NCBI GenBank assembly: GCA_010015655.1
Contig: ML976814.1
Span: 11,388 to 48,647, forward strand
Length of the DNA: 37,260 bases
DNA from: Bimuria novae-zelandiae CBS 107.79
Taxonomy: Eukaryota > Ascomycota > Dothideomycetes > Pleosporales > Didymosphaeriaceae
Direction of reading: 5' to 3'
Positions 21,775 to 32,864 of the stretch are shown in pieces. The notes beneath the pieces were generated by a model. It saw nothing but the letters and a program-made list of their open reading frames with translations, was not told the origin of the DNA and did not search any database. The number at the start of each line of letters is the position of its first letter. Position 1 is the stretch's first letter. Both the position numbers and the translations under genes were made by a program.

Positions 21775-21958
21775 TAGTGCACAGCGAGCCACAATACCAT
21801 TGCCAAGAACCCCTTTACGGTAGAAGCTATAAGCGGTCGGACGGTCTAAAGACCCATAGGATGAAGTGCCATAACTCTTAGTGGGCAAGGTGCAGGCAGG
21901 TGGAGTTTATAGGTGGCCTGTAGGTGCCAATAGAGTTACTTTAAAAATCTCATCCGCT

Positions 21959-22359
21959 TTACATTGGTCCGAAGATAATCCACAGCAAAGGACCTCCAAC
22001 ACAAATAAGTACCGATCCCCAATGCCCCTCTGGATACCGTTGGCTTAAGGACCACATATTTAGTCCTATCCCTAAAGTGGCGACACAAAAGGCCCACTTG
22101 TACCTCGGATGGAGTGTGCTGAGAAGAAGCGGGATCGTTGCAGCGACGGTGAGCAGGATAGCCAATTGAGCCGGATCTCTTTCCTTTAGCTATACCCCAC
22201 AGAACTCTGGGGTAGCTTACCTATTGGGAGTCCCATCGCCCTTAAGATACGTAGAGGGATAGCCGCAAGAGTTGAGGCTGGAGTACGAGCTAGTTGGATA
22301 TGTAGGGAGTGGTTGTAGAAGGTGCAAAAAGGCAAAGAAGTTCTTGCCTTGACGAGCGA
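21959..22359 (-). pseudogene. Fragment of a small membrane protein with a candidate 44-nt intron
   Basis: Minus strand. The 3' exon (22176-21959) encodes DPAQLAILLTVAATIPLLL and later VATLGIGLNMWSL and VLICVGGPLLWIIFGPM before a stop; two to three hydrophobic spans. An intron 22220-22177 (GTAAGC…AAAGAG, 44 nt) joins it in phase to an upstream open segment 22359-22221 (…ASTLAAIPLRILRAMGLPI). Further upstream the frame meets TAG, with no start codon in context, so the 5' part is missing or unrecognised. No family assigned. Confidence 0.35.
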
Positions 22360-22403
22360 CTACGTGTGTTTCCCACAAGGTATTATTCACCCTTTTATTG
22401 CCG

Positions 22404-22864
22404 CTCGTGTGCTTATCACGGGCATATCTCCGCCGATTATCAAAAGAGCTAACTTTGTCCGAACCGCCCAGTATCAGACCTGCTTGTCCTGTTGACGTCG
22501 TTATGCGCTTCGTAACGGCCTGTACAAAGCATTGTATCCCTGCTCTTTGCTTCTTAGCTAAAGAAGGTTTTAGAAGGTCCTTACTCCTTGTCTAGTAGGG
22601 GTGTTTAGGTCAATCTTCCGTTTCTTGCGGCTGCCATGTAGGGAATTCACACCGCTTGATTGGACTAAGCAGGTCCTCTGTTGATAGATATATCTGCCCG
22701 GCCCAAATAGGGATGGGGTGCTTACCAGTGACTACGGTGCGCGCTTATGCAGAGGATTGAGCGAAAACTCAGTTCCGTCGTGCATGCGAGGCTTATGCAT
22801 TGGGAAGTGATGGTGGCGGCAACTTCCCGTAAACCCGATTGTGCTCAGTGAATTTGGGTCTAGA
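22404..22864 (+). repeat. Direct duplication, copy A (~460 bp)
   Basis: Aligns with 23008-23452 with frequent substitutions and several indels. Shared anchor words include GTGCTTATCACGGGCATATC, GTAGGGAATTCACACCGCTT and GTCGTGCATGCGAGGCTTAT. The reading frame that is open in copy B is interrupted here by TAGTAG (about 22593) opposite CAACAG in copy B. Confidence 0.85.
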
Positions 22865-23007
22865 TTTCGGCACCTCGCTTTCGGAAAGACTCTAAAATGC
22901 CGCCGAATGACCCAGCTTGACTCAAGAGGTACTATTTGGTAGAAGCAGCGAACCTAAGTCGTATGGGGGTTTGGCACAGGGACGTCTAATTGTTTGACAA
23001 GCTGCAA

Positions 23008-23452
23008 CTCCTGTGCTTATCACGGGCATATCTCCGTCGATTATGAAGAGCTGATTGTTTCTGAACCGCCCAGTCTCAGACCCTCTTGTCCTGTTGATGT
23101 GATCATGCGCTTCGCAACGGCCTGTACAATGTATTGGATCCCTGCCCTTTACTTCTTAGCTGAAGAGGATCTCAGAGGATCCTTACTCCTTGTACAACAG
23201 GGGTGCTTAGGCCAATCTTCTCTTTCTTGCGGCTGCAATGTAGGGAATTCACACCGCTTGATTGTTACATATATCTGCCGGACCCAAATAGGGATGGGGT
23301 GGTTCCCATCGACCATGCTGCGCGCTTATGCAGATAATCGAGCAAGAACTCAGTTCCGTCGTGCATGCGAGGCTTATGCATTGAGAACAGGGAAGTGATA
23401 GTGGCGGCAACTCCCCGTGAAACAGATTGTGCTCCGTGAATCGGGGCCTAGG
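23008..23452 (+). repeat. Direct duplication, copy B (~445 bp), with an open frame to 23398
   Basis: Copy B keeps a plus frame (22994-23398, no ATG in good context) reading VSEPPSLRPSCPVDVIMRFA, then YWIPALYFLAEEDLRGSLLL and, at the end, ARTQFRRACEAYALRTGK. Differences from copy A are often synonymous or conservative (I/L, A/S, V/I), as if both derive from a coding exon that once was under selection. I do not recognise the protein. It may be a truncated gene tandemly duplicated upstream of the transporter. Confidence 0.5.
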
Positions 23453-23896
23453 CAGTCTGTTAATTGAGTGAGGCTGTCTTTATCGGCAGGTTATAGAATT
23501 ATGGGTGCGGCGTAACGCTGGAAGGCTACCGCACCCCATTACCTGCAGCCATAAATTAGCTCCCAATAATTGCACTGCATGAATATAGGCACAGCTTAAC
23601 ATTAGAGGCATCCACCAGCTTCGCCCGCGTTTCTGCCCCTTACATTCTCTTTTATGCAACAGTCTGCGTGGACGTATTTGTGGCTTTTTGGGGCTGCATA
23701 AACGCAGGGGCACCTAGAACGCGGACAGGGCTGGTTTAACAAGCTTTGCACCTAAGGGTGCATCGAATATTACGGTTTAACTACCCCGGAGCCTTATCGT
23801 GCCACACAAATTCATAGATAACTCGCTGGCCTATGCTACTGCCTTTACTCAACTACCTTCTACCTTTTGCCTAAGAAAATAGCTGCAGGCTACGTA
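23453..23896 (+). promoter_or_regulatory. Upstream region of the ABC transporter gene
   Basis: About 440 bases without a convincing gene. Pyrimidine-rich sequence (CTACTGCCTTTACTCAACTA and CCTTCTACCTTTTGCC) lies 30-60 bases before the ATG, a common feature of fungal promoters. No clear TATA box. Confidence 0.3.
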
Positions 23897-26242
23897 ATGC
23901 AGACCTCTTACGAACTCAAGTCCCAAACATGGGCCTTTCTCGACTATACCTATGCCCCTACTATGGGGCTGTTTTATCTCCTTGCGCACTTTTTTGGCTT
24001 GTGTAAACTGCAGAATGCGGCTACATTAGGATTGAAGAGACGGGTTATAGTGGTACTATCTATGCTTGCTATCGCCCTAAGCTACGTCCTCGAGGCTCTC
24101 TTCTACGTCTACCAAAAGCCAGCTCCTCAGCATGTCCTGCTCCGTATCCTTAGCGTTGCTCTGGTATGGACAGCCCTCGCAGTTTGTTTATCCAGGACTA
24201 AATCCCTCCTATGGAATCCATATGTTGGTGTCTTTGTCCTCGGGTTCCTGTTTGAAAGCATTGCCACGACTGTCTTGCTTGCAACTCGAGGATACCTGCA
24301 TACCGTTACTTTGTGCTTTAGCATTATGAGGCCTGTGATCACCCTCGCACTATCAACAAATGGCATTCTTGTCATTTTGTCCTGCCGGGCAGAACAGCAC
24401 ACGGACGAAGAGGCGCAGTCACTCCTCCAACGCGATAATGCGGATACACTTCAACAACCACAGAGACGACTTGAAGAACCAGACAATTGGGTTGAATACC
24501 TGCAAGGCTTTGCGATATTCATGCCACACCTATTGCCATGGCACGACTCGAAAATCCTCTGTTCTCTGGCTATCCGCATTATTATAGCTATTCTGAACCG
24601 TGGCATAAACGTTGCCATCCCTCGGCAACTTGGTATTGCCATTGATAAGCTTAGTTCGGGATCAGGAAAGATGCCTTGGAAAGAAATCGCCTTCTGGATA
24701 TGCTATCTCTGGCTTGACAGCCGTGCTGGACTTGACGTACTCGACAGTCTCGCACATACCTGCATTCAAAATTCCTCGTACAAGCAAATTACGAATCTAG
24801 CTATGGGCCATGTTATGGACTTATCGTTCGACTTCCACTCAAACAAAGATACCGGAGAGATATTAAAAGCGATAGATCAGGCCGGGTCGTTAAACAACTT
24901 GGCTCAGCTTGTCATTTTTGAGATTATTCCTATTGTAATTGATTTCATCAGTGCAATAGGATATGTTACCCATCTGTTCGACATATACTTGACTTCAGTC
25001 ATCTTCGGCATCTCAGCAACCTACATCTCGCTTAGGATTGTTGCGAATCCCTGGATACAACGTAAACAAAGAGAATTAGTCGAAAAAATCCGTAGTGAGA
25101 GCCAGGTGGCATACGAAGCTGTGTTAAACTGGCTGACTATTACCTACTTTGATCAAATCCGATTTGAGAAACAGCGGTATAGTAGTGTGGTTCAGGATGT
25201 TGTCGATACTTCATACAGTTACCTTTACCGACTGCTGTGTGGCAATGCTGCCCAGGATCTTATCATGACTGCTGGGTTTGCTGGCTGTACTAGTCTTGCC
25301 ATGCTGCAGGTTACTACGGGACAAAAATCAATCGGGAGCCTGATAACCTTCATTACTTATTGGAGTGCTATAAGGGGTACAGTACAGCGGGTTACAGGCT
25401 CATACCAAACAATCAGCTCGACACTCGTCAATGCGGAAAGGCTTCTTCAGTTGCTCTATACAGAACCCTCTGTAACCAACGCTGAATCATCGAAAGAGCT
25501 CGTTCTCAAGGCTGGAGAGATTGAGTTCCAGGGTGTCAGCTTTGCTTACGACCCACGCAAGCCACTTATAGGAAACCTGAGTCTTGTTGCAGAACCTGGA
25601 TCAACAGTTGCTATTGTCGGTACGAGTGGTAGCGGAAAATCCACCATCCTGACGCTTCTCCTCCGGTTGTACGACGTATCGAAGGGATCGATTAAAATAG
25701 ATGGCCAAGATGTGCGCACTGTTACGCTGTCCAGCCTCCGAAGAGCTATTGGAATTGTGCCTCAGATCCCTATGCTTTTCAATCTTTCCATTAAGGAAAA
25801 CATTCGCTATGGCCGCCTCGGCGCTACGGAAAGAGAAATTGAAGACGCATGCAAATCAGCTGCTATTCATGACAAGATTATGGAATTTCCAGACGGTTAT
25901 GAGACTAAGGTGGGAGAGGGAGGGGTTCGGCTTTCTGGCGGAGAGCTTCAGCGCCTTGCCATCGCTCGCGTCCTACTCAAAAACTCCAAAATTGTGGTGC
26001 TAGATGAAGCTACCTCTGCAGTTGATACCTTGACCGAAGCGGAGATCCAGGTAGCCCTCCAGCGTCTACAATCTGGTCGAACTGTGTTTGTAATTGCACA
26101 TCGCCTGTCTACTATTGTTGGAGCAGACAAGATCCTGGTAGTAGACAAGGGACAGATTATTGAGAGTGGTACGCATGATGAGCTGCTGGCAAAGGGAGGG
26201 ACATATAAAGGACTTTGGACACAGCAAACTCTAACGAAGTAG
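23897..26242 (+). CDS. HMT1-type ABC half-transporter (ABCB family), vacuolar/organellar or plasma membrane
   Basis: Single intact exon, 781 residues from ATG 23897 (G at -3). An N-terminal block of hydrophobic spans (about residues 15-165; YTYAPTMGLFYLLAHFFGL, FVLGFLFESIATTVLLATR) precedes the six-span ABC transmembrane domain (about 220-510). The nucleotide-binding domain follows: Walker A GTSGSGKST (575-583), Q-loop IVPQ (Gln 623), signature LSGGELQ (679-685), Walker B KIVVLDEATS (Asp 703, Glu 704) and H-loop His 735. All ATPase residues are present. The extra N-terminal spans and half-transporter layout match fungal HMT1/ABCB6-like proteins (heavy-metal or peptide-conjugate transport; also found in metabolite clusters). 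Substrate cannot be told. No introns and no RIP damage, although transposon nests lie on both sides. Upstream in-frame codons from 23867 lack ATG. Confidence 0.93.
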   Translation: MQTSYELKSQTWAFLDYTYAPTMGLFYLLAHFFGLCKLQNAATLGLKRRVIVVLSMLAIALSYVLEALFYVYQKPAPQHVLLRILSVALVWTALAVCLSRTKSLLWNPYVGVFVLGFLFESIATTVLLATRGYLHTVTLCFSIMRPVITLALSTNGILVILSCRAEQHTDEEAQSLLQRDNADTLQQPQRRLEEPDNWVEYLQGFAIFMPHLLPWHDSKILCSLAIRIIIAILNRGINVAIPRQLGIAIDKLSSGSGKMPWKEIAFWICYLWLDSRAGLDVLDSLAHTCIQNSSYKQITNLAMGHVMDLSFDFHSNKDTGEILKAIDQAGSLNNLAQLVIFEIIPIVIDFISAIGYVTHLFDIYLTSVIFGISATYISLRIVANPWIQRKQRELVEKIRSESQVAYEAVLNWLTITYFDQIRFEKQRYSSVVQDVVDTSYSYLYRLLCGNAAQDLIMTAGFAGCTSLAMLQVTTGQKSIGSLITFITYWSAIRGTVQRVTGSYQTISSTLVNAERLLQLLYTEPSVTNAESSKELVLKAGEIEFQGVSFAYDPRKPLIGNLSLVAEPGSTVAIVGTSGSGKSTILTLLLRLYDVSKGSIKIDGQDVRTVTLSSLRRAIGIVPQIPMLFNLSIKENIRYGRLGATEREIEDACKSAAIHDKIMEFPDGYETKVGEGGVRLSGGELQRLAIARVLLKNSKIVVLDEATSAVDTLTEAEIQVALQRLQSGRTVFVIAHRLSTIVGADKILVVDKGQIIESGTHDELLAKGGTYKGLWTQQTLTK

Positions 26243-27478
26243 GTGTAGTCTGGTGACGAGATTTCGAAACGCGTGTCAGGCCAGTCAATACAGGTCAATC
26301 AATTCGTCGTGCCGCTCGACTCATTTTGAGTTAAACTAAGCATCTTCTTTTAAGAGTACCTAATATCGGACCTTGCGCAGAGCAAAAATTGGGGCAATAA
26401 CTCTTTTGTCAACCCCACAAGGTAGTGCCGTTCAGTACTCTACCTTAGTACTCTGCCACGGCGCTGCTAGACTACATTTAATCACCCTCCGTGAGGCTTT
26501 ACTGGCTTGCAGCGATAGGGTTTGGAAGGCCGAAGTTTCCAGCCAGGTCTACTGCGGCTGCGTGTTGGAAGCAAGTTTCGAACCCTACTGGTGGTACTAA
26601 GAAAGGGTAAGGAAGGATCCTCGCTACGCAGACCCGTGAATACCGTCGCCGATTCACGTCCCAGCAAGTCAATGGGCCGAGATGGCGGCGAGGAACGTAC
26701 CTTCCGCCGGCACTTGCATGTCATGCACACCGGATTGAAGTTGCTGGCCAATCAGGGCACTCGGCTACTCATGCGGTCTATTGCCTACGTGTCGTGCCGC
26801 AGGCTTTGACAGGCAGCAACAAACTATGTCAGTTCCCATCTCTCAGCACCTGGCCGACCAATGCTTCAGCCAGGCGGCATGCTTTCGCGTTAGATGAACA
26901 AGCCAGACAAGAATAGGAAGCTCTACTAGGGTGCAGCATTGGAGGAAGTGCTCGATCGGGCTCTGTTATTTCTGGTGATATTGATAGGATGCCACGCTAC
27001 TGCAGGCGTGCACTTCACCGCATGCCTTAAACGATTCGAGTTAGCAAGACATCCGTACACTTTGGCACTTTGCCCCAAGTTCGCAGGGATCGTTCACATC
27101 GCTTCAACATATTCCCAGAGGAGTAGTGAGCCACCGAAGATCCTACTTTCAGCTGTAACCCGCGGCTGCGACCCGTTGCTACAACCCACTGCACCGCACC
27201 TACCGCACCGCACCTACCACAACATAGAGGTTCAAGAGGCCTTCGAGGCTCCAGAAGTGGCAGCAAAGGAATCATGCTAACCGGGGCGTAAGAGGACGTG
27301 GCCAGAAGATCGTAGCCCCCTGGCCTCGGCTCACCGATCTCTCGGGGATTCGACACCCATGCCTAAGCTGAAAGGGCTCTCCGCAAGCAAAGGCGAAGCA
27401 TCTAGTCGTATTGCCTTCATGGTGAATCGCGTTCGGATAGGACTTCCATTACCCTACCTCATTCCCACAATAAAGAGC
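26243..27478. other. Unassigned spacer downstream of the transporter
   Basis: About 1.2 kb of balanced-composition DNA. Open frames are short, overlapping on both strands and without recognisable domains. A 14-bp tandem repeat GCACCGCACCTACC x2 is at about 27191-27218. No RNA gene or transposon ends seen. Confidence 0.35.
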
Positions 27479-27483
27479 TTATA
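27479..27483 (+). repeat. Target site duplication TTATA, left copy (Copia element 3)
   Basis: Matches 33017-33021 on the other side of the element. Confidence 0.92.
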
Positions 27484-27635
27484 TGTAAGGGATAGGTAGG
27501 GTAGCAAGTAGGAATGAGTGACTGAGTTGATTGTAACAAGCTAAACAGAGAAACTGCTTAAGTAGCAGAATCATGATCAGCAACTAGTCTACATCAGGTT
27601 AGTAATATCATGTAATATCGTATTCTACTCTAACA
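27484..27635 (-). repeat. Copia element 3, 3' LTR (152 bp)
   Basis: Plus orientation starts TGTAAGGGATAGG and ends CTCTAACA. Related to the element 1 LTR throughout, with differences mostly transitions. Confidence 0.93.
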
Positions 27636-29483
27636 TACCTCTTATAGCACAAAGGTAACGGAGTGCTGTCAGGTAGAATAAAGCAAAACGAGTGAATAAA
27701 GGGCCTCTAGGGCACCTCCCTAGGAAAAACTCTATTATGTAATAAACCTATCCTCCTCAAAACTAACACTATGTTAGCGGATATTAGTTATTCTTAGTTG
27801 CCTTAAAAATCGCTTATACTTGCTAATATTAAAGAGAGACTTCGTTAATCTATTAGCGGGCATATTAGTAGTTCCTATCTAGGTAACGTCTATGTTCCCG
27901 GCTTGAACTTGCTCGCGGATCTACATCTGATACACTTTAATATGTCAAAGCTTTGTGTCGAGCTTTTCTTTATTCTTGTTCGCGATAGAGACCGTTTGCT
28001 AGTTGTTATAGTATAATATAGGTCGAACCTTTAGATTAAACCTAATAGCTTTAAAGGTATTTATCCACTAGGATAACTTGGTGCCAGTAGTTAATAGGGC
28101 AAATAGTTTAGCCTTAGTAGTTAATTTAGCAATAGATCTCATGATTTTTGCCTTCTAATTAATAACCATGCCATAGAGCTTAAATATATAGGCAAAAGAG
28201 CTTCGAGCAGTATTAGGATTATTAGCAAACATAGTATTAGAGGCACTAAAGAATAATAACTCCTTAGCTTCCTTATTATTAACTTAATAGATATAGTTAG
28301 CGTTCTTAGAGCGTGCTACTAATGCTCTAATTGCCTAGAATTAGAAGTTGTATAAGTACTGCTATATAGACTTGACGGCAGCAAGATGCTTTTAACTTAG
28401 ATTATTAAGATAGCGGGCAAGTATTAAGTGCGCCTTTGCCACATTAGGCTAGGTAAAGTATAAGATAAAACCTAGGCATCTAACTAGGATCTAATATAGG
28501 CAGGTGCGCTCCTCGTTTAGTTTATCTATACTTAGGGGCAGATAAGACTCGCGTAGAGGGACCTTAGGGTGTTAGCTTCCTTAAAGGAGATTGTGGTCGT
28601 GGCAGACTTTTACGATGTAAAAGTCTTAAATTATCTAGACTTTGCCTTTTATATAGTCTCTAATAATGCGTATTCCTAGGAACTAACCTAGTTCTCCTAA
28701 GCTCCGTGTCTTATATCGTTTTATAAACCCGCGTTTAAACTGTTAATAATGTTGCTAATCGCCTTTACGGAAAAGGACAACAATATCATCTACATAGTAG
28801 AATAGTATTAGCTTACTATTAGTAAAAAGGCAAGGGATACCCTTCACTTGCGTAAAGCCTATATCAACAAGTGTCTTCTTTAAGTGTTTGTGCCACAGTG
28901 CTAGAGCATCCTTAAGCCCATACAGTGCTCGGCGTAATCGCATCATATTGCCTAGCCTGTCTCGGAACCCATCTGGAGTCCAGACATAACAAAGTCGGGC
29001 CAGGTACACATTGAGAAAAGCATTCTTGACGTCGTACTGGTAGGCAAGGAGCCCAAAGGCGCACATAATAGCGATAAGGAAGCGGAGCGTTCGAGCCGCG
29101 AGGGTAGCTGCGTAGGTATCATCCCAAGTCGTCTGGAGATCTCCTCTCACGACTAGGCGAGCCTTGTAGCTAGTCAAGTAGCCATCAGCATCAAGCTTGT
29201 ACGTAAAAACCTACATTAGTGGCAGAGTCTCAGCATCTAGGTGCTCCTTCACATTATCTTTCACCCTTTTAAATACACCTTTGTGGAGCTGCTCCTTAAT
29301 TTCCTTATCCGCAGCAGCGAACTACTTATCAGCATTAGGGCAGGATTTAACCTTAACCTAGTTTTTTAGTGGTGGTGGAAGCTAATTACAGTGAACCTTT
29401 TACTCTTTCTTTAGGGGCGGTTGCACGATTGCCGTAGTAAATGTTTGCTAGTATAGAGACGCGTGCGTACTAAAGTGGTCTCT

Positions 29484-29564
29484 AGGCGTATCGTCTTCTT
29501 TACCACCTCTAGGCGTATCATCTTCTTTACCACCTCCAGGCGTATCATCTTCTTTACCACCTCC
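29484..29564 (-). repeat. 27-bp x 3 in-frame tandem repeat (nine-codon unit GGKEDDTPx)
   Basis: Units start at 29484, 29511 and 29538 (AGGCGTATC[G/A]TCTTCTTTACC…). In the polyprotein they give GGKEDDTP(G/R) three times. Element 1 has a single unit at the same place. Confidence 0.9.
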
Positions 29565-29773
29565 CCGGCGACGGGACCCTAGAACAATATTATCTGCAGC
29601 AATACTAGGGTTTGTTCGTCTTAGAGCATTGTTCTGGCGGCGATTTGGCGCAGTATCTCCAGGAGCAATCTCTCTCCAGCCTTTTAGTTAAGTACGTGTT
29701 GAGGCTGATTAATCCAGAGTAATTAGTGCTGGCGTTTCTTAAGGTGTAGGTGGTCCTTTAGCAGCTTCCTGCT

Positions 29774-29857
29774 AAATTTGCATTTTAGCCTTATCCTGCT
29801 TAACAGCCTCCTCCTGAATTTGCACTTTAGCCTTATCCTGCTTAATAGCCTCTTCTT
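29774..29857 (-). repeat. 42-bp x 2 in-frame tandem repeat (14-codon unit with KQDKAKxQIQ)
   Basis: Units 29774-29815 and 29816-29857 encode two EEAxKQDKAKxQI blocks in the acidic/basic linker. Element 1 has one unit. Confidence 0.85.
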
Positions 29858-30080
29858 CTTTAGTAGCATCCTTAACTATTAGTTAACAAAGTGTTATATC
29901 ACGATAGATCTACTTAATAACAGGGTCTTCTTCCTCGTCCGATAAGTTAATATTAAGGATAGTAACCACATGTCGTTCCTCCTCAGTCAAAAGCTGAGAT
30001 TCCAGCGGAGAGTACCATTGCCGTAGGAAAACGACGTCTCGGGTTCGAACAACCCTATCGCTTCCTGGGACCCAGATGCG

Positions 30081-30085
30081 AAAGA
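30081..30085 (+). repeat. Target site duplication AAAGA, left copy (solo LTR)
   Basis: Repeated at 30276-30280; one copy is present at the empty site in element 1 (about 7379-7385). Confidence 0.88.
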
Positions 30086-30275
30086 TGTCACGGTTTGGAG
30101 TCTCCCTTTCCCCACTTGCAGTGGCGCCTCACCTGTGTTGAGATGCGACTACCCATCCTACACTAGCGCTGTTTACAGCCACTCATGTATACCTACTGTT
30201 CGTAGCTTCACCCAATACAACAACAAGTACAATTCTCAATTTCTTCCTTATGCGTATGGATCACTAGCTCTCACA
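30086..30275. mobile_element. 190-bp solo LTR inserted in Copia element 3
   Basis: Begins TGTCACGGTTTGG and ends CTAGCTCTCACA, i.e. TGT…ACA termini. It is flanked by AAAGA on both sides and precisely absent from the homologous site in element 1. It is unlike either Copia LTR here. It shows no obvious RIP and is the youngest insertion that can be ordered at this locus. Orientation and parent family are unknown. Confidence 0.85.
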
Positions 30276-32854
30276 AAAGATGTTTGTTCCTTCGTATCCA
30301 ACCAGCCATCCAGTGATTGCTCGCGATTCAAGCTTATCACCTTTGGCTACTTTCGTATCTCGAAATAGAGCCTTCGCTCCGATAACGTCTACGTGCGCTA
30401 GAGATGGCTTCACCTTACGCATAACTTTATAGGGCGTCTTCCAACTAGTAGCTTCTGTTAGTAATCGATTAAGCATGTACATAGCCATTAGGCATAGCTC
30501 GTTCGTTAGCGTCTTAGGCAAATGTGCTGCAATTCGCAAGGTCCTAGCTATTATAATAATAAGAAGATTGCTAGCCTTCTTAGTAAGGCCAGTTATTTCT
30601 TCTGCTCTAATAGCACGAGGCTCAACTGTAATGCCCAGGTCTTTAAAGATATCCTATAGATTAGCAAAACCCTTTTCGTTATTATAACGAATGTATACAA
30701 CAATAGCGTTAAATTAGGTAGGTATCTATATTAGCATTTATCAAACGGCGCGTGTAAGAGTCTCCTTCTTCTTATTACAAAGAGTCTTCCCTAAATAGTA
30801 TCTACTATGTTAACACATAGCATGTAAGAGCTACTTATCCCCGTTATAGCAAGCTTCGCTAGTCTTTCGTAGTTATATAAGGTTAATACTAATATATTTA
30901 AAGGGGCGTGTCGCAGGCTCGCGTTAAGGGCGTTAACTAATAATCTTAGAGAGCTTTAAGTTAATGCAATTCTCACATTCCTTCCATTACGGGGCCTGGG
31001 GGCCAGTAACGAGCTTGATACCATCTACTGCCTGCTCTAGGTGTTCAATCGCGCGTCGTCCTGCATGAGCTAGCATCTGATAAGCTTCTATAGGGGTGAC
31101 ATGTAGAGGCTTGCGCTCTATACAGCTTGGTTTCGATTAAATCGCGAATATGTACAACTCTGATGCGTTCGGGCGTGTTGCCTTGTTAGAGTCCATAACC
31201 TAATGGCCACCCTGCTTATTAAGTGTGCAGAATATGTCTATTGGAGCGCTCCTCAGATAGAGACAGCTACGTCCCGAGTCGAACTCAATACCAACTGATT
31301 GACAACGTGATAGTGATACTACTGACGTGAAGAACGTAGGAATAAGTGCTACCCATGTTATAGTCACTCGACGTTCGCCGGTTGGAGTATCAACAAATAG
31401 CTTGACATTTCCCTACTCCTGTATCTGCAGGGCCTGTGTGCTAGCTAGTAGGATATCGTCTAGTTGTCTATCTCGGATCTTCTCCCAGGTCTTCGGCCGG
31501 TGGTTTGTGACATGTAGATTGGAGCCAGGATCCAGTATCCACTTGTTAATCAATGGCGGCGGAGGCTGTCGAATAGCAGCTGTACTGAGTGGAGTAACAA
31601 CCTGAGATGCGTCCTGGCTACCTTGCTAGTGCATAACTGCTCCTGTTGAGTTTTAAGCATTCGATGGAGGATAACCAGTGTCTATAGAAAAGTCGTTCTT
31701 GTTCGCATCGTTATTTGCAGTATTCGCCTTATCGCTAGCTCTCTTCTTAACTCTAAGCAGAGCTGCGCTTAGGGGGTTGCCTCTGCCTAGTTTCCTCACT
31801 TTGTCAAACTTGGCTGAAATAGCTGGGTCGGGCCTCCATCCAGTAGGTCGGAGAGAAGGCACTACGTAGGAGCACTGCTTAAATAGGTGCTGTTCTCCGC
31901 AGATGCAAGTGACTGTACGTTTGGTGTTGGGGGCGGTATTCGGCCGGCCTAGAACCGCGTATGTTCCTAGTGCTGACGCAACAGGGTTCATAGTGCGTTA
32001 AAAGCGTTAATAGTTCTCCACTAGTTCCACAGGACCTATATAAGGCGTTCTGTTTATCTTAGCTCGCGTAATCTCCTGAATTTCGTGCGTGACAAAGGAC
32101 TTGTTAATTCCCTTAATTGCGCGAAGAAAGTCCTGCTATACGCGATAGTCCTAGACCTTAGGTAGCTTTAGTTTAATTATATTACAAAGGATAGTGATAT
32201 AGCTCTCGTACCAAGCATCTATTTTTTGTCGTTATAGAACCTTCTTAATCTTATTATACTACTTAAGCAACTTATACTTGCGCTCTGCTACTAACATGTA
32301 GAATATCTTCTTAAGTTGTGTAAGCTATTCGTACGGTGTTTTAGCATCCTTAATAACTAGGATATACCTGCTGGCGATTGTCCTTGCAATCTCCCGTGTT
32401 AAGTTATTAAGAGCGTTCTCCTTCTACCAGGCTGCCAGCTTTGTTGCGTAGAACCTATGCCAGAAGGTGTAGTCCTCTCGTTCAGGTCTTGTAAGTTCGT
32501 CAGGTTCAATATTATTATCGCCCTGGACAATGCTTAAATTCTCGTCGGGTGTGACCTTTTTAAATAAGCGTAGTAGCCGCTCCTTGGGTTTTTCACCGTA
32601 GATCTTCTTGACAGTATCTACTGCCAAATCTAGGTTGCAATAATCCCAGATCTTGTATGCCTCAGCGGTCCTCTTTCGTAGAAAGATCTACTTCGACCAA
32701 TCGCTCGGCTTGTCAAGGATAATCGTTTCCTTAACAATTAGCTTATCCTCCTTGTTACTTATTATGGCAAACTAGAGCTTATCAAGTTAATCTTTGTCGT
32801 GGAAAGCGTGTGCGTAGTAAGTAGGTGAACTATAGTTAGATTAAGCGTAGGCCA

Positions 32855-32864
32855 GGCTTATAAC
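32855..32864 (-). other. Copia element 3 primer binding site
   Basis: Element-sense GTTATAAGCC abutting the 5' LTR, identical to element 1 including the TG to TA change, complementary to the initiator tRNA-Met anticodon arm. Confidence 0.68.

Larger units (their letters stand above)
27735..32815 (-). pseudogene. Copia element 3 Gag-Pol polyprotein, RIP-inactivated
   Basis: One minus frame spans the element, ending at TAA 27735-27737; the 195-bp insert at 30081-30280 keeps the phase by chance. Gag has CICGEQHLFKQCSYVVP (about 31895). The protease-like motif NKWILDPGSNLHVTN is near 31540. Integrase and linker cover 31400-29300. RT (29200-28500) has KARLVVRGDLQT, YDVKNAFLN and an intact YVDD at 28785-28796. 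RNase H follows at about 28150-27850. Stops are TAG/TAA at Gln/Trp positions. RT is less damaged than in element 1, but integrase and gag contain stops, so the copy is inactive. Confidence 0.9.

Noticed and set aside
23867..23896. Extension of the ABC transporter start to 23867
   Set aside because: The codon there is TTG; the first ATG in frame is 23897 and a nuclear fungal gene is expected to start at ATG.
26373..27356. Several 75-113 codon frames on both strands
   Set aside because: They overlap each other, lack recognisable domains and show no coding-like pattern.
30081..30283. Eight-base duplication AAAGATGT flanking a hAT-type MITE
   Set aside because: The insert has TGT…ACA ends when a five-base AAAGA duplication is used, and its ends are not longer inverted repeats, so a solo LTR fits better.
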